Under the pieces are notes generated by a model. It worked only from the letters and a program-made list of their open reading frames with translations. It made no database searches and was not told where the DNA came from. A DNA stretch of 21,445 bases, from contig JACZIY010000440.1 in the NCBI GenBank assembly GCA_014860845.1, positions 1-21,445 on the forward strand, written 5' to 3'. The position numbers and the translations under genes were made by a program. Below, piece by piece: positions 7,998 to 15,669 of this stretch (position 1 is the first letter of the stretch; every line of letters begins with the position of its first letter). The stretch comes from Anaerolineaceae bacterium (GTDB lineage: Bacteria; Chloroflexota; Anaerolineae; Anaerolineales; Anaerolineaceae).

Positions 7998-8427
7998 TCA
8001 CTTGACAAAAATAAAATCATGGTAGAATTAAGCATCAGCATGGCTGGAATGCAGTTTATCCTTTTAGGTTTTCTGAAATTAGGTGTTCAAGCTCCCATTT
8101 CTTGGGCACAAGCAATTTTCACTTCAGAAATGCAACAAATCCCAGGGTCATAAATCCCCTGAATTGGTTGGCGAAACCGACAATAAAACTGCGGGGATTA
8201 TAAGGAACACTATTATTACCATACTCAACAATAATTTCAACTTTTAACAATTTAGTGATAAATTTGCAGGCAGCTATTAACAAATGCTTTTATTATTCGA
8301 ATTGATGATTGGTGCTAATCAAAATTTTACTTTTTGTATATTATTTAGTGGTAAAAAGGGGTTAAATCGTATTTCTAAAGAAGCAATCATCACGCAGAAA
8401 GGGAACTTGATTTCTTAATCTAATATT
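7998..8427. other. 430-base intergenic region with a promoter-like signal, a possible small ORF and hairpins
   Basis: TTGACA (8002-8007) and TAGAAT (8023-8028), 15 bases apart, look like a promoter although the spacer is short. Just downstream an ATG at 8040 opens a 37-codon frame (see separate entry). AATCCCC (8153-8159) pairs perfectly with GGGGATT (8193-8199), enclosing a second small hairpin, but no T-tract follows. A TATATT at 8337-8342 could be the -10 element for the helicase gene, leaving a leader of about 80 bases. The rest is A/T rich with nothing recognised on either strand. Confidence 0.5.
8040..8153 (+). CDS. Possible small ORF, 37 residues, unknown
   Basis: Starts MAGMQFILLGFLKLGVQ and ends TSEMQQIPGS, with a mildly hydrophobic first half and no recognised motif. 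It begins about 5 bases after the expected start point of the promoter-like signal at 8002-8028, so it would be leaderless or nearly so; no Shine-Dalgarno sequence is present. It ends exactly where a hairpin begins. It could equally be part of a non-coding RNA or a chance frame. Confidence 0.2.
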   Translation: MAGMQFILLGFLKLGVQAPISWAQAIFTSEMQQIPGS

Positions 8428-11400
8428 ATGTGGGTAATTCATACACACTGGCAACCGCCGCGTAAACCATCCGATCAGGGTGGCATCTTATTTTGGGCTG
8501 AAACCGATGAAAGCCCAGCTCCACCTTATTGGGATGGAGAAATACCCGAATCTCCAAAACCGCAGGAACATCCTTATGCGTTAATGCCGGAGCTTATCAT
8601 GGATCGGATTGGTCTTGGAACTCCATTAGAGAGTGCAAAGCCCAATCTGATTACTTTGCATATGCCATCTACCCGTACCGGGCCAATCCCTTCGCCAGCT
8701 TTAACCCATGTCTGGGAGTTGGATCTGGAAACCGACCCATTCCTATCACCCTGGCGCATTGATGGTTTATGGCTCCCAGCTTCAACAGCATTCAGCGTAT
8801 TAATCAATTTACCAGAAGAGAGTCCCTTTAGTGACTTTATACTCGGACAGGATGCCATTTACTGGCAAAATGTATGTAGTCTGGCGTTGGAAATCCTGTC
8901 AGAACAAAAAATGATGCCAATCATGGTACCCATAACCCCCGCCAGAGATACATTTCATGCCCGCTGGCAACCGGTTCTTGATGGAAAAGATGATGGTCCT
9001 CGTATGGCAAAATTGGTGGGGGCAATGCCACCCACCTGTCGTGCGGAATCATTACATGGAGATCGGATTTATCCTGGTTCTCTCCCATCAGCACGTGCAT
9101 TACTGGATAGTTTCCTAAATACAATGTGTGATGCTCTGGCTCGTTCCTGGGGCGGTGGCTCCGAGGCAATTCGCCTCATTCCAGAGAATCCAACCCCATT
9201 CGAAGCCTGGGTAAAGGCATTATTCAGCCCGGATGCCAACATAAAAATTTCACCTGTTCAGGCGACTGCTTTATTTAGTAGCGTACGTGCCTGGATGCGA
9301 AATCTGCAAGCAGCCGGTGATAATTATTTCCGGGTTGCTTTTCAATTAATCTCACCGGTAGACCAGGTAGCTTCCCTGGAAGATTCTAACTGGCAAATTC
9401 GATATCTATTGCAATCGCGGGATGATCCGGATCTATTGATCAATGCAGACCAAATCTGGAATACCCGTACCACCGCATTGGTTGTGGATGGGAAACGTTG
9501 TGAATTGCCACAGGAAAAGTTATTAATGGGCCTGGGCTACACTGCCCGACACTTTGAGCCGATTTCTGACAGCCTGCAGAACCGCTATCCAACGGGTATA
9601 AAAATTAATACCCATGAAGCTTATCAGTTCTTACGAAATACAGCCCTTCTTTTGGATGAAGCCGGATTTGGTATTTTAGCACCGGAGTGGTGGGATACCA
9701 GCGGTGCCCGTCTGGGTGTACGTTTACAATTATCTCCCTCAGCTGCCAATACGCAGGTACGCATCAAAGCGGGTGGACTTAATCTTAATACGCTGGTTAA
9801 TTATCGCTGGGAGCTTTCTCTTGGTGATACTCGTCTTTCGAGAGCGGAATTTGATGCTTTAACTTCGCTCAATGAGCCATTGGTCCAATTAAATGGTAAA
9901 TGGGTGCAATTGGACAGTGAACAGGTGCAGGCTGCCAAACGATTCTGGGATACCGAAGGTCACGCCGGGCAAATGGGTCTGATCCAGGCTGCTCAATATG
10001 TGTTGGGTGGTCAGACAGGAGCAGAAGGGCTACCCATTGATGGTGTGGATGCAGAAGGTTGGGTGCAGGAATGGCTGGACGGTCTTGATGGTCATGAAAA
10101 AATGATTGTCTTGCCGCAACCTCAAACCTTGCGAGGGAAGTTGCGTCCATATCAGACCTATGGCTTTTCATGGCTCACATTCTTCCAGCGTTGGGGGTTG
10201 GGTGCCATTTTAGCAGATGATATGGGCTTGGGAAAAACGATCCAGGCTTTGGCATTATTGGCGCATGAAAAAGAGAACAATGCGGGTAAATTACCTGGAC
10301 CCGTTTTGTTGGTATGCCCAACCTCAGTAGTCACCAACTGGCAACGCGAAACCAGAAAATTCGCTCCTGATTTGAAGATTTATAAACACCAGGGACCAAC
10401 CCGATTCCGGAATCATGAATTAATTCAGAAAACCAAAGAAACCGAATTATTCATCACCAGTTACCCATTGGTACGTCAGGATTTGGAAGAATTACAATCG
10501 ATCCAATGGCATGGCGTCATTCTGGATGAAGCCCAGAATATCAAGAATCCAGCCACCAAACAAACACAGGCTGTGCGAGCCTTAAAGGCCAGCTTCCGCT
10601 TTGCGCTCACCGGCACCCCGGTGGAAAATCGTCTGATGGAATTGTGGTCAATCATGCAATTCCTCAACCCGGGTTACCTGGGTTCTCGGGAACGCTTCCG
10701 CCGAGAATTCGCCATTCCCATAGAACGCTTCCACGATCCGGATATCACCCACCAACTGAAAGAATTGGTATCGCCCTTCATTCTAAGACGTGTCAAGACT
10801 GATCCAAACGTGATTAACGATTTGCCGGAGAAGATTGAAGTCAAAGCTTACTGCAATCTTACCGAAGAACAAGCCAGCCTGTATCAAAATCATATCAATG
10901 ACGTCATGAAGAAAATCAATGATAGCGAAGGAATTGAACGTCATGGTCTGGTGCTGTCAATGTTAACCAAACTTAAACAGATCTGTAACCACCCCATTCA
11001 ATATCTGGAAAAAATCAATGGACATGTTCCACCAGCTCGTGAATTACATAACCGTTCAGGAAAACTCAAACGTCTGGTGGAGATGCTGGAAGAAATTGTT
11101 GCGGTTGGTGACCGGGTATTGATTTTCACCCAATTCGCTGAAATGGGCAAAATTCTGAATAGTTACTTATCAACCACACTGAACACACCCACCATTTTCC
11201 TGTATGGTAACACGCCAGTGAAAATGCGTGATCAAATGATCAAGCGTTTCATGGATGATGAAAATGGACCTCAAATCTTCATTCTCTCCTTGAAAGCGGG
11301 TGGTATTGGCCTCAACCTCACACGTGCCAACCATGTCATCCATTTTGACCGCTGGTGGAATCCGGCGGTGGAAGATCAAGCCACCGATCGTGCTTTCCGT

Positions 11401-11589
11401 ATTGGTCAGAATCGCAATGTTCAGGTACATAAATTTGTTTGTGTTGGAACATTGGAAGAAAAAATCGATGAAATGATCGAATCCAAGAAAGGATTGGCAG
11501 AATCAGTCATCGGAGCCGGCGAAGCCTGGATTACGGATCTATCCACCGAAGAGCTGCAGGATTTGGTACGCCTGCGCTATCAGGAATAG
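8428..11589 (+). CDS. SNF2-family DEAD/DEAH-like ATPase (bacterial HepA/RapA-like helicase)
   Basis: Large (1053 residues) DNA-dependent ATPase of the SWI2/SNF2 type, thought to move along double-stranded DNA and remodel protein-DNA complexes rather than unwind strands. The first ~560 residues form the bacterial SNF2-associated region with no clear motif. The ATPase core follows: motif I DDMGLGKT with Lys603, motif II DEAQ at 700-703, motif III ALTGTPVEN, then the C-terminal lobe with LSLKAGGIGLNLTRAN and motif VI QATDRAFRIGQ (Arg988 and Arg991). It ends in a short helical tail (STEELQDLVRLRYQE) common in this family. No Shine-Dalgarno sequence precedes the ATG, yet the N-terminus (MWVIHTHW) looks natural for the family. 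The stop lies 9 bases before the SWIM gene, so the two are surely an operon. All catalytic motifs are intact. Confidence 0.95.
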   Translation: MWVIHTHWQPPRKPSDQGGILFWAETDESPAPPYWDGEIPESPKPQEHPYALMPELIMDRIGLGTPLESAKPNLITLHMPSTRTGPIPSPALTHVWELDLETDPFLSPWRIDGLWLPASTAFSVLINLPEESPFSDFILGQDAIYWQNVCSLALEILSEQKMMPIMVPITPARDTFHARWQPVLDGKDDGPRMAKLVGAMPPTCRAESLHGDRIYPGSLPSARALLDSFLNTMCDALARSWGGGSEAIRLIPENPTPFEAWVKALFSPDANIKISPVQATALFSSVRAWMRNLQAAGDNYFRVAFQLISPVDQVASLEDSNWQIRYLLQSRDDPDLLINADQIWNTRTTALVVDGKRCELPQEKLLMGLGYTARHFEPISDSLQNRYPTGIKINTHEAYQFLRNTALLLDEAGFGILAPEWWDTSGARLGVRLQLSPSAANTQVRIKAGGLNLNTLVNYRWELSLGDTRLSRAEFDALTSLNEPLVQLNGKWVQLDSEQVQAAKRFWDTEGHAGQMGLIQAAQYVLGGQTGAEGLPIDGVDAEGWVQEWLDGLDGHEKMIVLPQPQTLRGKLRPYQTYGFSWLTFFQRWGLGAILADDMGLGKTIQALALLAHEKENNAGKLPGPVLLVCPTSVVTNWQRETRKFAPDLKIYKHQGPTRFRNHELIQKTKETELFITSYPLVRQDLEELQSIQWHGVILDEAQNIKNPATKQTQAVRALKASFRFALTGTPVENRLMELWSIMQFLNPGYLGSRERFRREFAIPIERFHDPDITHQLKELVSPFILRRVKTDPNVINDLPEKIEVKAYCNLTEEQASLYQNHINDVMKKINDSEGIERHGLVLSMLTKLKQICNHPIQYLEKINGHVPPARELHNRSGKLKRLVEMLEEIVAVGDRVLIFTQFAEMGKILNSYLSTTLNTPTIFLYGNTPVKMRDQMIKRFMDDENGPQIFILSLKAGGIGLNLTRANHVIHFDRWWNPAVEDQATDRAFRIGQNRNVQVHKFVCVGTLEEKIDEMIESKKGLAESVIGAGEAWITDLSTEELQDLVRLRYQE

Positions 11590-11598
11590 GAGCCTGGT

Positions 11599-12714
11599 AT
11601 GGACGAATTAGAAAATAAACAAAATAACAATCGGCCTCAAAACCGAAATCAATCTCAACGCCGACGAAGACCGAATCAACGCAACCAGAGAAATCAGCAA
11701 AATCAAAATCGTGATGCTAATCAGGCAGCTCAGGTCAATAATGGCGAAACAAGGACCAATAAACGCGTAGATAACAATAAACGAAATCAATCCAATCAAC
11801 GCAACAATAACAACAGCGCACCCTGGGGCATGAATCCATTGCCTGCCCAAACCGGTATTCAAACTCGTAGTCAACGTGGTGAGTTTGCAAAGAATTGGTG
11901 GGCTCGCCGCTGGTTGGAAGCCCTGGAGCGTCTGATGCAAGGGGTTCGTCTCTCCCGAGGACAATATTATGCCCGTCTGGGGCAAATTGTCTCACTGGAA
12001 GAAATCAAGGGTGGAATGCTGGCACGGGTTCAGGGATCACGTCCCAAACCCTACCGGGTCACCATTCAGCTTAATCCCTTCAATAATAAACAATGGGAAA
12101 AAGTCTTGGACCTTTTGTCTGAAAAATCGATTTATATGGCAAAGTTGCTGGTTGGTGAGATGCCGAATGATATTGAATCGGTTTTCAATCAGGCAGGTGT
12201 CAGTCTTTTCCCTGAACACGCCTTGGACTTACAAACCCGATGCACCTGCCCTGATAAAATCACACCTTGCAAACATGTTGCTGCCACGTATTACATTCTC
12301 GGTGATCGTTTTGATGAAGATCCATTCCTGATTTTCCGTATGCGTGGTCGCACACAGGATCAAATTCTGGAAGCATTAAGACAGCGTCGTGGTGCAGAAG
12401 CAGACCTTTCCATAGACTATAACGAACCACTTTCTCGGAATACAACACCTGAAATACCTCGTTTCCCGGAAACACTGGAACGATTCTGGGAGGTTCAACA
12501 GGATCTAACCCAGGTCAACGTCCAGGTGCGTATGCCAACCATTCCACAACCATTGCTAAAACGTCTGGGAGAACCGGAATTTTCCTCCCAATTAACCTTG
12601 CAGGGTCAGTTAGAAGAATCTTATGACCTCATCAGCCAATTTGCCATCATGATCGCCTATGCGGATACTACTGGTAGTCCAACCAATGGTAATGGAAATG
12701 GTGATGGTGACTGA
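11599..12714 (+). CDS. SWIM zinc-finger protein with an N/Q/R-rich N-terminus
   Basis: 371 residues. Residues 1 to about 75 are low complexity, almost entirely Asn, Gln, Arg and Lys, and predicted disordered and strongly basic. After a linker, a folded part begins near FAKNWWARRWLEAL, typical of bacterial SWIM proteins encoded beside SNF2 helicases. The SWIM motif is Cys215-x-Cys217 ... Cys224-x-His226 (CTCPDKITPCKH), a zinc site linked to DNA or protein binding. The C-terminus ends in a short Gly/Asn/Asp tail. Ribosome binding site AGGAG overlaps the helicase stop. The pairing suggests that the protein is a DNA- or partner-binding subunit of the helicase, which is inference from conserved neighbourhood. 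Confidence 0.9.
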   Translation: MDELENKQNNNRPQNRNQSQRRRRPNQRNQRNQQNQNRDANQAAQVNNGETRTNKRVDNNKRNQSNQRNNNNSAPWGMNPLPAQTGIQTRSQRGEFAKNWWARRWLEALERLMQGVRLSRGQYYARLGQIVSLEEIKGGMLARVQGSRPKPYRVTIQLNPFNNKQWEKVLDLLSEKSIYMAKLLVGEMPNDIESVFNQAGVSLFPEHALDLQTRCTCPDKITPCKHVAATYYILGDRFDEDPFLIFRMRGRTQDQILEALRQRRGAEADLSIDYNEPLSRNTTPEIPRFPETLERFWEVQQDLTQVNVQVRMPTIPQPLLKRLGEPEFSSQLTLQGQLEESYDLISQFAIMIAYADTTGSPTNGNGNGDGD

Positions 12715-12760
12715 TTCATAAATAGTCCATATCCAACCTTTTTTTTGAATTTACGAAAGG

Positions 12761-12786
12761 CCTACTTTAACCGGTAGGTTTTTTTT
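12761..12786 (+). terminator. Rho-independent terminator after the helicase/SWIM operon
   Basis: CCTAC (12761-12765) pairs with GTAGG (12774-12778) around an 8-base loop, followed at once by eight T (12779-12786). The stem is short but the T-tract is strong and the position, 47 bases after the SWIM stop and before the next promoter, is right. Confidence 0.65.
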
Positions 12787-12839
12787 ATTAATAATCCTGT
12801 CCAAATGACCAGTTTTTGGATAGATTGTCGAATATCCTC

Positions 12840-12867
12840 TTGACAGTATTAAAAAAAGATGTAAAAT
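12840..12867 (+). promoter_or_regulatory. Promoter of the membrane protein/regulator/ABC operon
   Basis: A perfect TTGACA (12840-12845), a 16-base spacer and TAAAAT (12862-12867, five of six consensus bases). The expected start point is near 12874, about 40 bases before the first ATG. Confidence 0.75.
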
Positions 12868-12887
12868 ATTGAAAAACAAGTTTGTAC

Positions 12888-12903
12888 TACAAACCGGTTT
12901 GTA
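12888..12903. promoter_or_regulatory. Candidate operator: 16-bp perfect palindrome
   Basis: TACAAACCGGTTTGTA is a perfect inverted repeat lying in the leader, about 14 bases after the expected transcription start, and its last base touches the ribosome binding site AAGGAG (12903-12908). A partial copy TTTGTA stands just upstream at 12881-12886. A dimeric winged-helix regulator bound here would block transcription, and the second gene of the operon encodes such a regulator. Binding is inferred from position and symmetry only. Confidence 0.6.
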
Positions 12904-12913
12904 AGGAGATATT

Positions 12914-13549
12914 ATGTCAGAACAGATTAATATTGAAAATGTTATTCGAAATACACGTAAATATTGGTACATCGATGGTATAGCTGAAATCGCTGGTGGT
13001 TTGATTATTTTCCTGGCAGGTATGACATACTGGTTTGTATCAACTTTAGAAAATACTGCAGGCAAAATGGTCCTGTTAACATTCGCACAACCAGCCGTGA
13101 TCATTTTAGGATCATATTTATCTCAAAAATATCTACCTCGAATCAAAGAACGATTAACGTACCCGCGTACGGGCTATCTTTCATTCCGAAAACCATCTAG
13201 AAATCGTCGCATCAAACGCATTCTTATTGTTGGGCTAATTGCTGCAGGAATTGGCGCCTTGGTATCAATGTTGATTGTGACGAGTAAAGTACCCAACCAA
13301 TTTCTACCATTGTTTTCCAGTATTTTCCTGGCACTTTTTTCTATTTATATTGGATATCACACAGCTGTTTCTCGTTTTTACATAATTGGTTTCCTCATGG
13401 TGTTGTTGGGATTAGTGATTTCATTATTCAACCAAGAAGGGATTCTGCCATACACATTATTTTTCTCAGGTGTGGGTGTTATATGGATATTATCTGGTGT
13501 TATTACATTAATTAACTATCTCAGAAAAACTTCTCGCCAAGTGGTGTAA
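12914..13549 (+). CDS. Six-helix membrane protein of unknown function
   Basis: 211 residues; not recognised as a named family. After a polar N-terminus (to about residue 20), hydrophobic segments lie at about 21-43, 52-70, 102-122, 130-148, 154-172 and 180-202. A basic, probably cytoplasmic loop (residues 72-101) contains RLTYPRTGYLSFRKPSRNRR, which looks like the most constrained part. There is no transport or enzyme motif. Its stop is 2 bases from the ATG of a winged-helix regulator, and an ABC exporter follows, so it may sense or assist the exporter or protect the envelope; this is inference. Ribosome binding site AAGGAG lies 5 bases before the ATG. The base composition is A/T richer than in pheST downstream. 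Confidence 0.8.
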   Translation: MSEQINIENVIRNTRKYWYIDGIAEIAGGLIIFLAGMTYWFVSTLENTAGKMVLLTFAQPAVIILGSYLSQKYLPRIKERLTYPRTGYLSFRKPSRNRRIKRILIVGLIAAGIGALVSMLIVTSKVPNQFLPLFSSIFLALFSIYIGYHTAVSRFYIIGFLMVLLGLVISLFNQEGILPYTLFFSGVGVIWILSGVITLINYLRKTSRQVV

Positions 13550-13551
13550 TT

Positions 13552-13857
13552 ATGACTGAAAATCAATCCTTACTCGATGTTGACCGATTGATTCATGAAC
13601 CAGCCCGTTTACTAATCATGACGATTCTTTCGATGGCAGAGAAAGCTGATTTCTTGTTTCTGCTCAATGAAACTGGATTAACTCGTGGAAATCTATCGAC
13701 GCATTTATCCAAACTGGAAGACGCGGGGTATGTGGAAATTGAGAAAACTTATCGAGGAAAAATTCCTCAAACCCTATGCGCAATCACTCCAATTGGTCTA
13801 GAAGCATTTGAAAATTATAGAAAACAAATTAGTCAATTTCTGAAAAATCGAAAGTAA
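13552..13857 (+). CDS. Small winged-helix transcriptional regulator (ArsR/MarR-like, HTH_34 type)
   Basis: 101 residues, the size of single-domain winged-helix repressors. It begins with VDRLIHEPARLLIMTILSM, the opening helix typical of this group, then a helix-turn-helix with recognition helix at about residues 44-58 (TRGNLSTHLSKLEDAGY) and a beta-wing at about 60-78 (VEIEKTYRGKIPQTLCAIT), ending with a dimerisation helix. No metal-binding Cys/His cluster is present, so metal sensing is unlikely; a small ligand or no ligand is possible. It is tightly coupled to the upstream membrane protein gene (2-base gap). It probably represses its own operon through the palindrome at 12888-12903, which is inference. 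Confidence 0.88.
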   Translation: MTENQSLLDVDRLIHEPARLLIMTILSMAEKADFLFLLNETGLTRGNLSTHLSKLEDAGYVEIEKTYRGKIPQTLCAITPIGLEAFENYRKQISQFLKNRK

Positions 13858-13893
13858 CCATCCAGTAATTCACTATAAAAGGAGTTTAACAAA

Positions 13894-14832
13894 ATGAGTA
13901 TGTACGCAATTCAAACTGATCATTTGACACGAGATTTCGAGAGTGTCCGCGCTGTCGATCAAATCACATTCGAGGTCGATAGTGGATCATTATTTGGATT
14001 TCTGGGGCCAAACGGATCCGGTAAAACCACTACCATTCGCCTACTGTTGGGATTATTAGAACCAACCCAGGGGAAATCATCTGTGTTGGGATATGATCCA
14101 ATTTCTCAGGGTGACCTGGTTCGTCAAAACTGCGGTGCTTTATTGGAACATACCGGCTTATATGAAAGACTGACAGCCGCTGAAAATCTGGAATTCTATG
14201 CCCGCGTCTTTCGATTATCATCTTCCGAGCGCAATATACGAATCAAAGAATTACTTACCAACATGGGTCTTTGGGATCGTAAAAACGAAACTGTCAAAAG
14301 CTGGAGTCGCGGTATGAAGCAAAAATTAGCTGTGGCGCGTGCCATGTTGCATCGACCAAAAGTCATTTTTCTTGACGAACCCACCGCTGGTTTGGATCCG
14401 GTAGCAGCCAGTGCCTTCCGCGAGGATTTACAGAATCTGGTGCGCCAATCCGGTGTGACCGTCTTTTTGACCACCCACAACCTGGGGGAAGCCGAAAAAT
14501 TATGTGATCGTGTTGGCGTCATTCGTGAAGGAAAATTATTAGCGATCGGTTCGCCAGATGAGTTGCGCATGCGTAATGGAAATGCTTATATTGATGTGGT
14601 GGGTAGTGGTTTCAGCCCAGAGGTAATGAAAAAGTTGGAACAACACCTAAAAATCACATCCGTTCGCCAACAGGATCAACATGTCCGCATTCAATTTGAG
14701 ACTGGTTTCGATTCTAGTTCATTAATACCGTTGCTGGTTGAGCATGGGATCCATATAGAAGAAGTACGCAAAGGCAAATCAAGCCTGGAAGATGTGTTCT
14801 TGACGTTAATGGAGGAAGAAAATGTTCAGTGA
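13894..14832 (+). CDS. ABC exporter ATP-binding protein (CcmA/drug-export type)
   Basis: 312 residues: one nucleotide-binding domain followed by a C-terminal extension of about 80 residues, as in ABC-2 exporters of the antibiotic/multidrug group. Walker A GPNGSGKTT at 38-46 (Lys44), signature WSRGMKQ at 137-143 (Ser replaces the first Gly-like position but this is common in the group), Walker B VIFLDEP at 157-163 followed by TAGLDP, and a switch His in TTHNLGEAE. The segment LLEHTGLYERLTAAENLEFYAR is typical of this subfamily. Ribosome binding site AAAGGAG precedes the ATG; Met3 is an alternative start. Its end overlaps the permease start by 11 bases, so the two proteins are translationally coupled. 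Confidence 0.94.
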   Translation: MSMYAIQTDHLTRDFESVRAVDQITFEVDSGSLFGFLGPNGSGKTTTIRLLLGLLEPTQGKSSVLGYDPISQGDLVRQNCGALLEHTGLYERLTAAENLEFYARVFRLSSSERNIRIKELLTNMGLWDRKNETVKSWSRGMKQKLAVARAMLHRPKVIFLDEPTAGLDPVAASAFREDLQNLVRQSGVTVFLTTHNLGEAEKLCDRVGVIREGKLLAIGSPDELRMRNGNAYIDVVGSGFSPEVMKKLEQHLKITSVRQQDQHVRIQFETGFDSSSLIPLLVEHGIHIEEVRKGKSSLEDVFLTLMEEENVQ

Positions 14833-15559
14833 CATTATCACCATCATACAAAAAGATTTAAGAGAAATTTTATCAGCCCGTGGCAGTCGTAAATCGAGCC
14901 TGATATATCTCGGAATTGTTGTGGGTTTAATTGGGGTGTTTATGCCTATGCAATCCGGCCGTCTTTGGCTTTCAGAACCCATTGTTCCATTGGTGTGGTC
15001 TTGGTTTCCTGTGTTTTTGATGATCAGTATGGTAACCGATTCGATCGCGGGAGAACGCGAACGTAACACATTGGAAACTTTGTTGGCAAGCCGATTATCG
15101 GATCTCGCCATACTCTTTGGAAAAATCGCTGGAGCGGTCATTTATGGATGGTCAATATCGGTAATCGGCAATCTGCTGGCTGTGGTAACAGTGAACGTAT
15201 CTGACCCCTCAGGAGGTTTCCAATTTTACACACTCAGCCTATTCTTGATTTTATTATTCCTACCACTTTTTTTAGGCATTCTGATGAGCAGCCTCGGTGT
15301 AATGGTGTCATTAAATGCACCCACTGCCCGTTCAGCCTACCAGAAACTCAGTCTGGTGATGTTAGCTTTCTGGTTCGTTCCCATGTTCATTATTAATTTA
15401 GCACCGGAAAGTTTCAAACTACAGATAAATCAATTTCTCAATAGCATAAATTTGATTCAGATTACAATAATAGGAATTGTACTTCTCCTTGTGGTCAATA
15501 TTGGTTTGATCTGGTTAGCAATGCAGCGTTTCAAGCGAACCCGATTGATTCTCGATTAA
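14822..15559 (+). CDS. ABC-2 type permease
   Basis: 245-residue membrane partner of the ATPase just upstream. About six hydrophobic segments; the loop after the second one has DSIAGERERNTLETLLASRLSD, the family's characteristic GERE...TLE.LLA motif that contacts the ATPase. The length matches single-domain ABC-2 permeases, so two copies likely pair with two ATPases. GGAGG (14811-14815) inside the ATPase gene, 6 bases from the ATG, is a good ribosome binding site. Substrate unknown; homologues export antibiotics, lipids or peptides. No terminator was found directly after it, and the T-box promoter begins about 50 bases downstream. Confidence 0.92.
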   Translation: MFSDIITIIQKDLREILSARGSRKSSLIYLGIVVGLIGVFMPMQSGRLWLSEPIVPLVWSWFPVFLMISMVTDSIAGERERNTLETLLASRLSDLAILFGKIAGAVIYGWSISVIGNLLAVVTVNVSDPSGGFQFYTLSLFLILLFLPLFLGILMSSLGVMVSLNAPTARSAYQKLSLVMLAFWFVPMFIINLAPESFKLQINQFLNSINLIQITIIGIVLLLVVNIGLIWLAMQRFKRTRLILD

Positions 15560-15606
15560 ATTATTTCTTCAGAGTCTGCATCCTCTCGCAGAAATTGATT
15601 TGGGTC

Positions 15607-15634
15607 TTGACAAGCCTTTTCTTTTGGGCATAAT
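15607..15634 (+). promoter_or_regulatory. Promoter of the pheST T-box leader
   Basis: Perfect TTGACA (15607-15612), 16-base spacer, CATAAT (15629-15634). Expected start near 15641, giving a leader of about 315 bases before pheS, long enough for the full T-box and its terminator. Confidence 0.7.
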
Positions 15635-15669
15635 TATGTGTACAAGTAAAAAACCCGTTATCAGCCATG

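Noticed and set aside
8153..8199. Rho-independent terminator
   Set aside because: The stem AATCCCC/GGGGATT encloses a 33-base loop and is followed by ATAAGG, with no T-tract.
11608..11985. 125-codon minus-strand frame opposite the SWIM gene start
   Set aside because: Its Ile/Leu-rich translation is simply the complement of the Asn/Gln/Arg codons of the low-complexity tract; no ribosome binding site or homology.
8428..12714. Anti-phage defence island built on the SNF2 helicase
   Set aside because: SNF2 proteins occur in some defence systems, but no nuclease, methylase, PLD or ATPase partner of that kind is present and the flanks are housekeeping genes.
12751..13104. 117-codon minus-strand frame across the promoter and first gene of the ABC operon
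   Set aside because: It covers the terminator, promoter and palindrome and overlaps a membrane protein with a clear ribosome binding site; not a credible gene.
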